From: RGIG8748 sp045578205
Lineage (GTDB): Bacteria; Bacillota; Clostridia; UMGS1810
DNA length: 35,275 bases
Direction of reading: 5' to 3'
Assembly: GCA_045578205.1 (NCBI GenBank)
Contig: JAZNJU010000122.1
Location: forward strand, 1-35,275
Shown here: piece after piece, positions 22,509 to 29,060 of the stretch
Numbering within the stretch: position 1 is the stretch's first letter
Layout: every line of letters begins with the position of its first letter
Translations under genes and position numbers: made by a program
The notes under the pieces: generated by a model
The model's input: the letters and a program-made list of their open reading frames with translations, nothing else
What the model was told of the DNA's origin: nothing
The model's database searches: none

Positions 22509-22545
22509 AAATGTATTGTAGTTAATAACATTATACAATACATTT
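22509..22545. promoter_or_regulatory. 12-bp inverted repeat overlapping the P-loop gene promoter
   Basis: AAATGTATTGTA (22509-22520) and its exact inverse complement (22534-22545), 13 bases apart. One arm overlaps the -10 element of the reverse promoter, the other lies just after the predicted transcription start: a typical repressor position. Confidence 0.65.
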
Positions 22546-22558
22546 TGGAATTCTTCAA
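22530..22558 (-). promoter_or_regulatory. Reverse promoter of the small P-loop gene
   Basis: On the reverse strand TTGAAG (22553-22558), 17-base spacer, TATAAT (22530-22535). Confidence 0.7.
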
Positions 22559-22595
22559 GATAAAATTTAAAATTTGTGAAAAATTTCCATGTGTA

Positions 22596-22859
22596 TTATG
22601 CGCCCTGTTCCTTGGCACAGGAATTTTTGGGCGATATACACACATTTTTGGTAAGAATGTCGATGTAGGAAAATGAAAGTTTTGTAGTTCTTTTCTTTCT
22701 TTCGTCGAACATAGACACCACAAAAATTTCGGGATATGCTTCGGTTAGAGTACATTCTTTGAGAAGTATTTTTTTTCTGCCTTGTTTGTATATAACAGAA
22801 CAGTTGCAGGGTACTATATCTTTTATGACTTCTTTAATTTTGTCCAGACTTTTTGCCAT
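22596..22859 (-). CDS. veg: Veg family protein
   Basis: An 87-residue protein matching Bacillus Veg: MAKSLDKIKEVIKDIVP, then GRKK and the conserved LTEAYPEIFVVSM...FSYIDILTKNV pattern, an SH3-like small beta barrel. In Bacillus Veg influences biofilm formation and spore outgrowth through SinR; no sinR is seen here. A CNC cysteine pair (about 18-20) and three further cysteines are unusual compared with the Bacillus protein. GAGGTGAC precedes ATG 22859; longer upstream reading-frame extension has no ribosome-binding site. It is divergent from the germinant receptor operon. Confidence 0.88.
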   Translation of the reverse strand: MAKSLDKIKEVIKDIVPCNCSVIYKQGRKKILLKECTLTEAYPEIFVVSMFDERKKRTTKLSFSYIDILTKNVCISPKNSCAKEQGA

Positions 22860-22908
22860 TTTTGTCACCTCATATAAAGTTTTTCCAAAAATCCTTGTTT
22901 TTATGCTG

Positions 22909-22938
22909 TGAATATTTAAATTAAGTATGATAAGAATA
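22909..22938 (+). promoter_or_regulatory. Possible sigma-G promoter of the germinant receptor operon
   Basis: TGAATA (22909-22914) matches the sigma-G -35; after 17 bases AAGAATA (22932-22938) is a partial match to CATACTA. GerA-type operons are sigma-G controlled in Bacillus, so the position is sensible, but the -10 is weak. Confidence 0.3.
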
Positions 22939-22964
22939 AACCTGAAAACGAAAGGATTGGTAAT

Positions 22965-24551
22965 ATGAAAAATCTTTTTCTGTACAACAAACCCGATGGC
23001 GGAGAAAACTTTGAACTTGAAACATCCAAACCCAGCGAGGATTTTGTTCACATGGAAAATGTCAGCACAAATATAGATGAAAACAGAGAATATGTCAAAA
23101 AGTTTTTTCTTCTGCCAAAAAACGGCGACATAATATTCAGAAGTTTCGAAATCACTCTCTGCAATAAAAAAATCCGCTCTCTGCTTGTGGGGGCAGAGGG
23201 ATTGGTGAATTCTTCTTTTGTCAATGACTTTCTCCTAAGGTCGCTCATGTCCGAAAACAACGATGTTTCTGCCGAATGTGTCAGGGAATGTATCGAAAAA
23301 AATCTGCTTCCGCAGGCACAGTTTACAACACAAAACAATATTGACAATGCTCTTTGGACAGTAAACATAGGAAACGCCGTTATTTTTGCCGATGGTATTG
23401 ACACAGCCTTTGTGCTGGATGTAAAAACCTGGGAACACAGGAGTGTGTCAAATCCTGAAAACGAGGCTGTAATACAGGGTCCTCATGAGGGATTCAATGA
23501 GGTTTTGAGGTGTAATACCGCGCTTGTAAGAAAATCCCTCAATACACCGAATCTTATTATGGAAAACATTACCGTTGGCAAAACAACCAAAACTCCGGGA
23601 GCACTTGTGTATATCCGCAATGTCACAAATGACAGTCTGGTAGATGAAGTTCGCAGGAGGATATCACTTATTGATGCTGAGTATGTTATGTCCACTTTGG
23701 ATGTGGAGCAGTACATTGAAGATGCCTCTTTTCTTCCGATTCCCCAGATGATTACTACAGAACGGCCCGACAGAGTTTGCAGAGCACTCACCGAGGGCAG
23801 GGTAGCACTTATTCTCAACGGAAGTTCTCATGTTTTGGTAATGCCCGCCACGTTTTTTGATCTGATTACCTCTGCCGAGGATGAATACCTGCGCTATCCG
23901 TATTCACTTCTCATACGGCTTTTAAGATACCTTGCTGTGTTTCTGGCTTTGCTTTTTCCTGCAATATTTGTATCTCTCCTCAATTACCATCCCGAACTTT
24001 TGCTCACAAACATGTTGATTACTGTTTCTTCATCGAGGGCATTGGTGCCTTTTGGCGCTTTTATGGAACTTGTACTTATGGAAATAAGTTTTGAACTTAT
24101 AAAAGAAGCAGGAATACGTGTTCCGGGTCCCATAGGTTCCACTCTGGGTATTGTGGGCGGTCTTATCATAGGGCAGGCGGCGGTTGAGGCAAATCTGGTG
24201 AGCCCCATAATGATAATTATAGTTGCGGTGACGGGGATTGCTTCATTTACAATTCCGTCTTATTCGCTGTCGTTTTCGTTCAGATTTTCAAGGTTTCTGT
24301 ACATTCTCGGTGCAGGTCTCTTCGGACTTTACGGAGTGGCAGCGGTCTTTTTTGTAAATACCCTTATGGCAATAGGAACAAAGTCATTTGGTGTACCTTT
24401 CATGTCACCTCTTTCTCCATCGGACGGTCACAGTATGTTAAGTCTTGTTTTTGGTGCTCCAATATGGATAAGAGGAACAAAAAGAGAGAGTTATCTTATG
24501 CCAAAAGATATGTATAAAAAAGCAAAAATGAGCAGGAAATGGAGGAAATAG
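22965..24551 (+). CDS. gerKA: Spore germinant receptor subunit A (GerA family)
   Basis: A 528-residue inner-membrane protein of the GerA/GerKA family, part of the receptor that senses nutrients in dormant spores. The large N-terminal cytoplasmic domain (about 1-290) contains FRSFEITLCNKKIRSLLVGAEGLV, QGPHEGFNE (about 165-173) and LRRRIS-type segments; the C-terminal half has about five membrane helices with the conserved VPGPIGSTLGIVGGLIIGQAAVEA (about 385-408) and IPSYSLSFSFR. The length is typical. AAAGGA precedes ATG 22965. The B, C and a small fourth gene follow with overlaps or minimal gaps. The symbol is by family; the germinant cannot be predicted. Confidence 0.93.
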   Translation: MKNLFLYNKPDGGENFELETSKPSEDFVHMENVSTNIDENREYVKKFFLLPKNGDIIFRSFEITLCNKKIRSLLVGAEGLVNSSFVNDFLLRSLMSENNDVSAECVRECIEKNLLPQAQFTTQNNIDNALWTVNIGNAVIFADGIDTAFVLDVKTWEHRSVSNPENEAVIQGPHEGFNEVLRCNTALVRKSLNTPNLIMENITVGKTTKTPGALVYIRNVTNDSLVDEVRRRISLIDAEYVMSTLDVEQYIEDASFLPIPQMITTERPDRVCRALTEGRVALILNGSSHVLVMPATFFDLITSAEDEYLRYPYSLLIRLLRYLAVFLALLFPAIFVSLLNYHPELLLTNMLITVSSSRALVPFGAFMELVLMEISFELIKEAGIRVPGPIGSTLGIVGGLIIGQAAVEANLVSPIMIIIVAVTGIASFTIPSYSLSFSFRFSRFLYILGAGLFGLYGVAAVFFVNTLMAIGTKSFGVPFMSPLSPSDGHSMLSLVFGAPIWIRGTKRESYLMPKDMYKKAKMSRKWRK

Positions 24552-24553
24552 CC

Positions 24554-25579
24554 ATGGTGAAAACAAAATCTACGGGAGGATTGTATCTTATTGTCGTTAT
24601 GATACTCTCAACCGTCACGCTGAATTCAATTTCGGGTTTTGTACGCGGGTCGGGAACCGCGGCTCCCATAAGCGCTGTACTTACAATGCTTATTGCTGTT
24701 TTTTGTGCTTTTGCAGCAGATACCGCATTTGGGGACAGAAGTTTTTCTTCTGTTATATACACGGTATTCGGGAAAAAAACAGGTTTCTTGCTTTTACTCT
24801 TCCTTTTTGTGCTTACTATCCTCAATGTATCTGTGAGGATGGACATGTTTTCAAGGGCAATATGCGGATATATCCTTAAACAAACTCCAAAAGTTGTTGT
24901 AATGGCTGTTATGACTGTTTGTGCGTTTTTTGTGTGCTTTTTCGGCGTAAAGGCTGTTTCAAGGTATGCCTACACTTTTTTCCTGGTTTTTATTATATTT
25001 GCCGCTATTATAATTTTCTCATCATCTTCCAAAGTGGATTTTGACAATTTGTATCCTCTTCTCGGAAAAGGGGATTTCGGAAACGTATTTTCTATGATGT
25101 ATATTTTTTCGGATTTTATCTATCTTTTTGTCCTTGCGGACAAAAGAAAAAAGACAGCAACAAAGGCGGTTGTGCTGAGCGGTGTTGTAACTAATGTGCT
25201 TACCGGTTTTTACGTTCTGTGCGTTCCTTATCCCGTGTCGGAGGGGTATAATTACCCTCTCTACACTCTGGCATCGCTTTCAAATTCGTCTGTCATATTT
25301 CAGAGGCTGGACGGTCTTGTGTATATAATTTGGATGTTTGCCGGCTTCATTTCCGTAGGTGCATTGTCTCTTGCGGCATCCTGCCTGTTTGCTGATACAT
25401 TCGCATTAAAAGACCGAAAGGCAGTAAGTGCACCGCTGACTCTTGCAATTTTTTTGCTTGCGGTGACAGGTCTTTGCCCCCAGGGGACAATATTTACCGC
25501 AATGTCCTGGACAAGTTTTGTAATTTTGCCTGCTGTTTCCGTAATATACAGGATTGTGAGGAAAAGAAAAAATGCGTAG
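24554..25579 (+). CDS. gerKB: Spore germinant receptor subunit B (APC-type permease fold)
   Basis: A 341-residue integral membrane protein of the spore germination permease family (GerAB/GerKB), with about ten hydrophobic helices and the amino-acid/polyamine permease fold, in which the germinant is thought to bind. Start ATG 24554 lies eight bases after GGAGG (24541-24545), which sits in the last codons of subunit A; an in-frame ATG at 24539 lies before that site. Glycine-rich GFVRGSGTAAPIS near the first helices is somewhat unusual. It overlaps the C subunit by eight bases. Confidence 0.9.
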   Translation: MVKTKSTGGLYLIVVMILSTVTLNSISGFVRGSGTAAPISAVLTMLIAVFCAFAADTAFGDRSFSSVIYTVFGKKTGFLLLLFLFVLTILNVSVRMDMFSRAICGYILKQTPKVVVMAVMTVCAFFVCFFGVKAVSRYAYTFFLVFIIFAAIIIFSSSSKVDFDNLYPLLGKGDFGNVFSMMYIFSDFIYLFVLADKRKKTATKAVVLSGVVTNVLTGFYVLCVPYPVSEGYNYPLYTLASLSNSSVIFQRLDGLVYIIWMFAGFISVGALSLAASCLFADTFALKDRKAVSAPLTLAIFLLAVTGLCPQGTIFTAMSWTSFVILPAVSVIYRIVRKRKNA

Positions 25580-26591
25580 GATTTTTATTTTTATTATGCT
25601 TGTATTCATAAACGTGAATTTCACCTCCTGCTATGACAACAGAGAAACCGACACTCTTGCTACGGTTATGGCTGTGGGAATAGATAAAAAAGACAGTTCG
25701 GATATCAAGACATACACCTTTGCAGTAGCAGACACGGGCGGTCTCTCCGAGGGAAAAAAAGGGGACAGTGCTTCGCTTGTGTGTTTCAGTGCAAACGGAA
25801 AAAACATAGAGACTGCAGTGAGGGATATGGACAAAAGGATAAGTAAAAAATTGAGTTTTTCACATTTGTCGTGCATATTTTTTTCGATAAATTCTGCAGG
25901 TGAGGGAATGAAGGATGAACTCGAATACTTTGAAAAGAAAGTTGCCGTAAGACCGCAGATTATGATTGCCGTCACAGAGATTGATGCAGGGGAATATCTT
26001 AAAAACTTAAATCCCGTGTTGGAAGTAAATCCTGAAAAATATTTCAGAAGTGTGTTTGAAAAAGGTGAGACTTATGTCCCCACTATGACAATATCGGATT
26101 TTACCAATTCATACCATACCGATAGTTTTGCTTTTACCCCTGTAATATCTGTTTCGGACGGAGAAAAATTCACGGAAGAAAACACTTCGGTTGACCGTGT
26201 TGCGGTAATCTTCAGAGGGAAAATGAAGATGTCAACGGACGACGTATGGCTTCCGGGACTTCTTAACAGCACCAAAGAAGTGTCCTGGAAAAATAAGGTT
26301 GTAAGAAATGTGAAAAAGCCTCGCACAGACGTAATAATACGGGACGGGAAGCCATTTGTGAAAATCAAACTTACTGTAAAAAGCGAAGACGGAGCGGACA
26401 CAACCTTGCTTTCAAAGGATACAGAGGAAAAACTTTTTAACTATGCACAAAACGGCTGTGACATTATGGGGGTAACAAAACTTTTAAAAAAGGAGTTCAG
26501 GCTGATTAAAGAATATAACAGGTATGCAGAAAAAGATTTTTTGAAAGAAACACAATTCAGTGTGTCTGCAGTCAATGCAGGAGGAGAGTAA
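25572..26591 (+). CDS. gerKC: Spore germinant receptor subunit C (lipoprotein)
   Basis: A 339-residue GerAC/GerKC family lipoprotein. The signal peptide ends in the lipobox FTSC with lipid-attached C20, and YDNRETDTLATVMAVGIDK follows, the conserved family start after the cysteine (usual form WDxxEL). C-terminal VKIKLTVKSEDG and the EKLFNYAQNGCDIMGVTKLLKKEF region match the third domain of the family. It is anchored on the outer face of the inner spore membrane and works with subunits A and B. GAGGA precedes ATG 25572. It is slightly shorter than Bacillus homologues. Confidence 0.92.
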   Translation: MRRIFIFIMLVFINVNFTSCYDNRETDTLATVMAVGIDKKDSSDIKTYTFAVADTGGLSEGKKGDSASLVCFSANGKNIETAVRDMDKRISKKLSFSHLSCIFFSINSAGEGMKDELEYFEKKVAVRPQIMIAVTEIDAGEYLKNLNPVLEVNPEKYFRSVFEKGETYVPTMTISDFTNSYHTDSFAFTPVISVSDGEKFTEENTSVDRVAVIFRGKMKMSTDDVWLPGLLNSTKEVSWKNKVVRNVKKPRTDVIIRDGKPFVKIKLTVKSEDGADTTLLSKDTEEKLFNYAQNGCDIMGVTKLLKKEFRLIKEYNRYAEKDFLKETQFSVSAVNAGGE

Positions 26592-26592
26592 T

Positions 26593-26754
26593 ATGTTCAA
26601 GTTTGTTATTTTGCTTATGAGTATCTGGATTTTGATATACACGGCAAGTTACGGCTTGTGGGAGTATAGAAACAAAAATAATCTTGCCGCAGTGGGAGTG
26701 GGTTTGCTCGCGCTTTTTACTGCTGTACTGCTTATTTCGGTGCTTGCATTTTAA
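26593..26754 (+). CDS. Small two-helix membrane protein, germinant receptor D-type
   Basis: A 53-residue protein made almost entirely of two hydrophobic helices (about 2-20 and 32-52) joined by a short charged loop YRNKNNLAA. It starts one base after the C-subunit stop with GGAGG eight bases upstream, so it is the last gene of the receptor operon. Some Bacillus receptor operons carry a comparable D gene encoding a two-helix protein of about 55-80 residues that modulates the germination rate; size, topology and position agree. Sequence homology cannot be judged from so short a protein, so the D-type label is inference. Confidence 0.75.
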   Translation: MFKFVILLMSIWILIYTASYGLWEYRNKNNLAAVGVGLLALFTAVLLISVLAF

Positions 26755-26758
26755 TATG

Positions 26759-26787
26759 TTTACTTTTACCAAAACCTGTGGTACAAT
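26759..26787 (+). promoter_or_regulatory. Promoter of the LysR gene
   Basis: TTTACT (26759-26764), 17-base spacer, extended -10 TGGTACAAT (26779-26787). The start near 26794 rules out the upstream in-frame ATG at 26778. Confidence 0.7.
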
Positions 26788-26810
26788 GTATGTTAAAAGA
26801 GGTGATAGAG

Positions 26811-27716
26811 TTGACCATTCAGCAATGCAGATATATACTTGAAATAGTAAAACAAGGTTCTTTCAACGAAGCGGCAAAGTCAATGTTTGTTGCTCAGACA
26901 AGCATATCGGGTGCTGTCAAATCTGTTGAGGACGAACTGGGAATAAAACTGTTTGAACGCTCCAATAAAGGAGTTTTTCTTACTGATGACGGTGCGGAAT
27001 TTGTAAGGTATGCAAAACAACTTGTGTCCCACGCGGATTTTATAACAGAAAGATACTCCGAGCCTGATGAGCCCGACAAAATTTCCATATCATCCCAGCA
27101 TTATGATTTTGTTGCAGAGGTTTTCGGCAATTTTCTCTCAGAAAACGGGAGCGAAAAGTTCGATTTCTGCATACGCGAGGTTGAAACCCTGAATGTAATA
27201 GACGATGTTGAAAAGTCCTTTTCCGATGTTGGTATAATCGCTATAAAAGATACGGATATGTCCGTAATGGAGAGACTTCTGGATGGCAAGAGATTAATGT
27301 TTCATTCTCTTTTCAAAACCCCTTTTCATGTTTATATAGGCAAAAATCATCCGCTTGCATCAAAAAGCAAGATTGCATTTTCCGAACTCAAAGGTTTTCC
27401 GTATATAACATATGAGCAGGGCGGACACAATTCTCCCATGTTCACCGAAGAATTTTCCGACAGGATAAACTGTGACAAAAATGTAAGGATAACCGACAGG
27501 GCAACCCTTATGAATATGCTTTTTATAACCGAGTGCTATACAATCGGAACGGGAACAATGAATTACTCGAAATTAAGCGGAGGAAACATACTTTCCGTTC
27601 CTCTGGACACATCGGGTGAGTACATAATAGGATATATTGTCCGCAAGGACAAAAAAATTAATGCCCTTGCTCAGAAGTTTGTTCGGGCATTGGCAGAATT
27701 TTTTGACAGGTTTTAA
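26811..27716 (+). CDS. LysR-family transcriptional regulator
   Basis: A 301-residue LysR-type regulator. The N-terminal winged helix (1-60) is classical: TIQQCRYILEIVKQGSFNEAAKSMFVAQTSISGAVKSVEDELGIKLFERSNKG; the substrate-binding domain occupies about 90-295. It starts at TTG 26811, seven bases after AGAGG, which gives the standard family N-terminus; the ATG at 26778 lies in the promoter. It is a single-gene unit upstream of cmk. The target and inducer are unknown; LysR regulators commonly control adjacent genes, but neighbours here are housekeeping (cmk) and germination genes, so a remote target is more likely. Confidence 0.9.
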   Translation: MTIQQCRYILEIVKQGSFNEAAKSMFVAQTSISGAVKSVEDELGIKLFERSNKGVFLTDDGAEFVRYAKQLVSHADFITERYSEPDEPDKISISSQHYDFVAEVFGNFLSENGSEKFDFCIREVETLNVIDDVEKSFSDVGIIAIKDTDMSVMERLLDGKRLMFHSLFKTPFHVYIGKNHPLASKSKIAFSELKGFPYITYEQGGHNSPMFTEEFSDRINCDKNVRITDRATLMNMLFITECYTIGTGTMNYSKLSGGNILSVPLDTSGEYIIGYIVRKDKKINALAQKFVRALAEFFDRF

Positions 27717-27750
27717 CATTTCAAAAATATTTCAAATTAGCAAAAATGTA

Positions 27751-27779
27751 TTGTATCTTTTGTTTTTTTGTAGTATAAT
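27751..27779 (+). promoter_or_regulatory. Promoter of the cmk operon
   Basis: TTGTAT (27751-27756), 17-base spacer, TATAAT (27774-27779). The -35 overlaps AAATGTATTGTA (27744-27755), the same 12-mer as the inverted repeat at 22509. Confidence 0.75.
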
Positions 27780-27810
27780 GTACGGGTATTTAAAAAGTGA
27801 GGATTCAGCA

Positions 27811-28482
27811 ATGATAAATGTTGCAATAGATGGTCCTGCAGGTGCAGGCAAAAGCACAATTGCAAAAAAAATCGCAAACGATATGGGCTGTATGTACATA
27901 GACACAGGTGCTATGTACAGAACTCTTGCATACAAAGCGATAACTTCGGACGTGGATATATCCGATGTCGAAAGCGTAATCAGAATGTTGGATAACACAA
28001 AACTGGATATTGTTTATAAGGACGGTATGCAGTGTATGATTGCCGACGGAAAGGATGTTACGGCATTTATAAGAACTCCCGATGTTTCAAAGGGTGCTTC
28101 GGACATATCTGCCATACCGTATGTAAGGTCGTGGCTTCTGGATACCCAGCGAAATCTTGCAAAAAACAACAACTGCATTATGGACGGCAGAGATATCGGC
28201 ACGGTTGTACTTCCTTTTGCCAATGTAAAAATATTTCTCACGGCTTCTTCGGAGGCGAGGGCAAAACGAAGATATATTGAACTTGTGGAAAAAGGGCAGA
28301 ATGTAGAGTTTTCCGATGTGTTAAAGGATATGGAAGCAAGGGACAGAAACGATTCCACACGTGCCTGCGCTCCGCTAAAGCAGGCGGAGGATGCTGTGTA
28401 TGTAGACACAAGCGACCTCAGTTTTTCCGAGTCCGTGGACAAAATAAAGGCTATTATTGCAGACAAGGTTGGAGTTTTTTGA
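27811..28482 (+). CDS. cmk: Cytidylate kinase
   Basis: A 223-residue kinase converting CMP/dCMP and ATP to the diphosphates, for nucleotide salvage and phospholipid CTP supply. The P-loop GPAGAGKST (about 8-16) is followed by YIDTGAMYRTLAYK, DGRDIGTVVLP (about 127-137) and AKRRYIELVEKG, the usual family motifs. GTGAGGA precedes ATG 27811; the long upstream extension of the frame (from 27637) overlaps the LysR gene and is upstream of the promoter. Its stop overlaps the plsC start (TGATG), the first step of the cmk-plsC-ispH/S1 operon typical of Clostridia. Confidence 0.96.
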   Translation: MINVAIDGPAGAGKSTIAKKIANDMGCMYIDTGAMYRTLAYKAITSDVDISDVESVIRMLDNTKLDIVYKDGMQCMIADGKDVTAFIRTPDVSKGASDISAIPYVRSWLLDTQRNLAKNNNCIMDGRDIGTVVLPFANVKIFLTASSEARAKRRYIELVEKGQNVEFSDVLKDMEARDRNDSTRACAPLKQAEDAVYVDTSDLSFSESVDKIKAIIADKVGVF

Positions 28483-29060
28483 TGGGTGCAGTTGCAAAGT
28501 TTGTAAAGAGTATAGTAAAATGTATATTCCGCATACACCTCTGCGGGGAGGAAAATGTACCCTCGGATGGTGCTTGTGTTATGTGTATCAATCACATCAG
28601 TATGTTTGACCCCATAGTGACATCCTGCGTTATAAAAAGACCAATCAGATTTATCGGAAAACAGGAACTTTTCAAAATACCTGTTCTGGGATGGTACTTA
28701 AAGAGTATAAAGGTTATTCCCATAAAACGCGGAACTGCAGACATAAACGCTGTCAAGGCTTCTTTAAAAGCACTCAAAGACGGCGAGGTTCTGGGAATTT
28801 TTCCTACAGGAACAAGGGAAAGAAAAAACCCCAATGCCAAACCCAAAGCCGGAGCAGCAATGATTGCAATGAAAGCGAATGTCCCCATAATTCCCGTACA
28901 TATCAAAGCAGATTACAAGCCTTTTTCAAAGGCTGTTGTAACAGTGGGCAAGCCTGTGGATGTTTCTTCTTTTGAGGGCAGAAAACTGTCTCAGGAAGAG
29001 TTTGCCGAAGTTGCAGATTTAATATATAAAAATATCAAAGCGTTAGGTGATGACAAGTGA
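28482..29060 (+). CDS. plsC: 1-acyl-sn-glycerol-3-phosphate acyltransferase
   Basis: A 192-residue membrane-associated enzyme that acylates lysophosphatidic acid to phosphatidic acid, following PlsY in phospholipid synthesis. The catalytic HX4D motif is NHISMFD (H38, D43) and the substrate-binding FPTGTRERKN (about 107-116) replaces the usual FPEGTRS, with Thr in the Glu position, a variant worth noting. PIRFIGKQELFKIPVLGWYL and VPIIPVHI are the other family blocks. ATG 28482 overlaps the cmk stop, with GGAG upstream; its own stop overlaps the GTG of the next gene. Confidence 0.92.
   Translation: MGAVAKFVKSIVKCIFRIHLCGEENVPSDGACVMCINHISMFDPIVTSCVIKRPIRFIGKQELFKIPVLGWYLKSIKVIPIKRGTADINAVKASLKALKDGEVLGIFPTGTRERKNPNAKPKAGAAMIAMKANVPIIPVHIKADYKPFSKAVVTVGKPVDVSSFEGRKLSQEEFAEVADLIYKNIKALGDDK

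Noticed and set aside
28691..28975. 94-codon forward frame within plsC
   Set aside because: An out-of-frame shadow of plsC, without its own ribosome-binding site or motifs.
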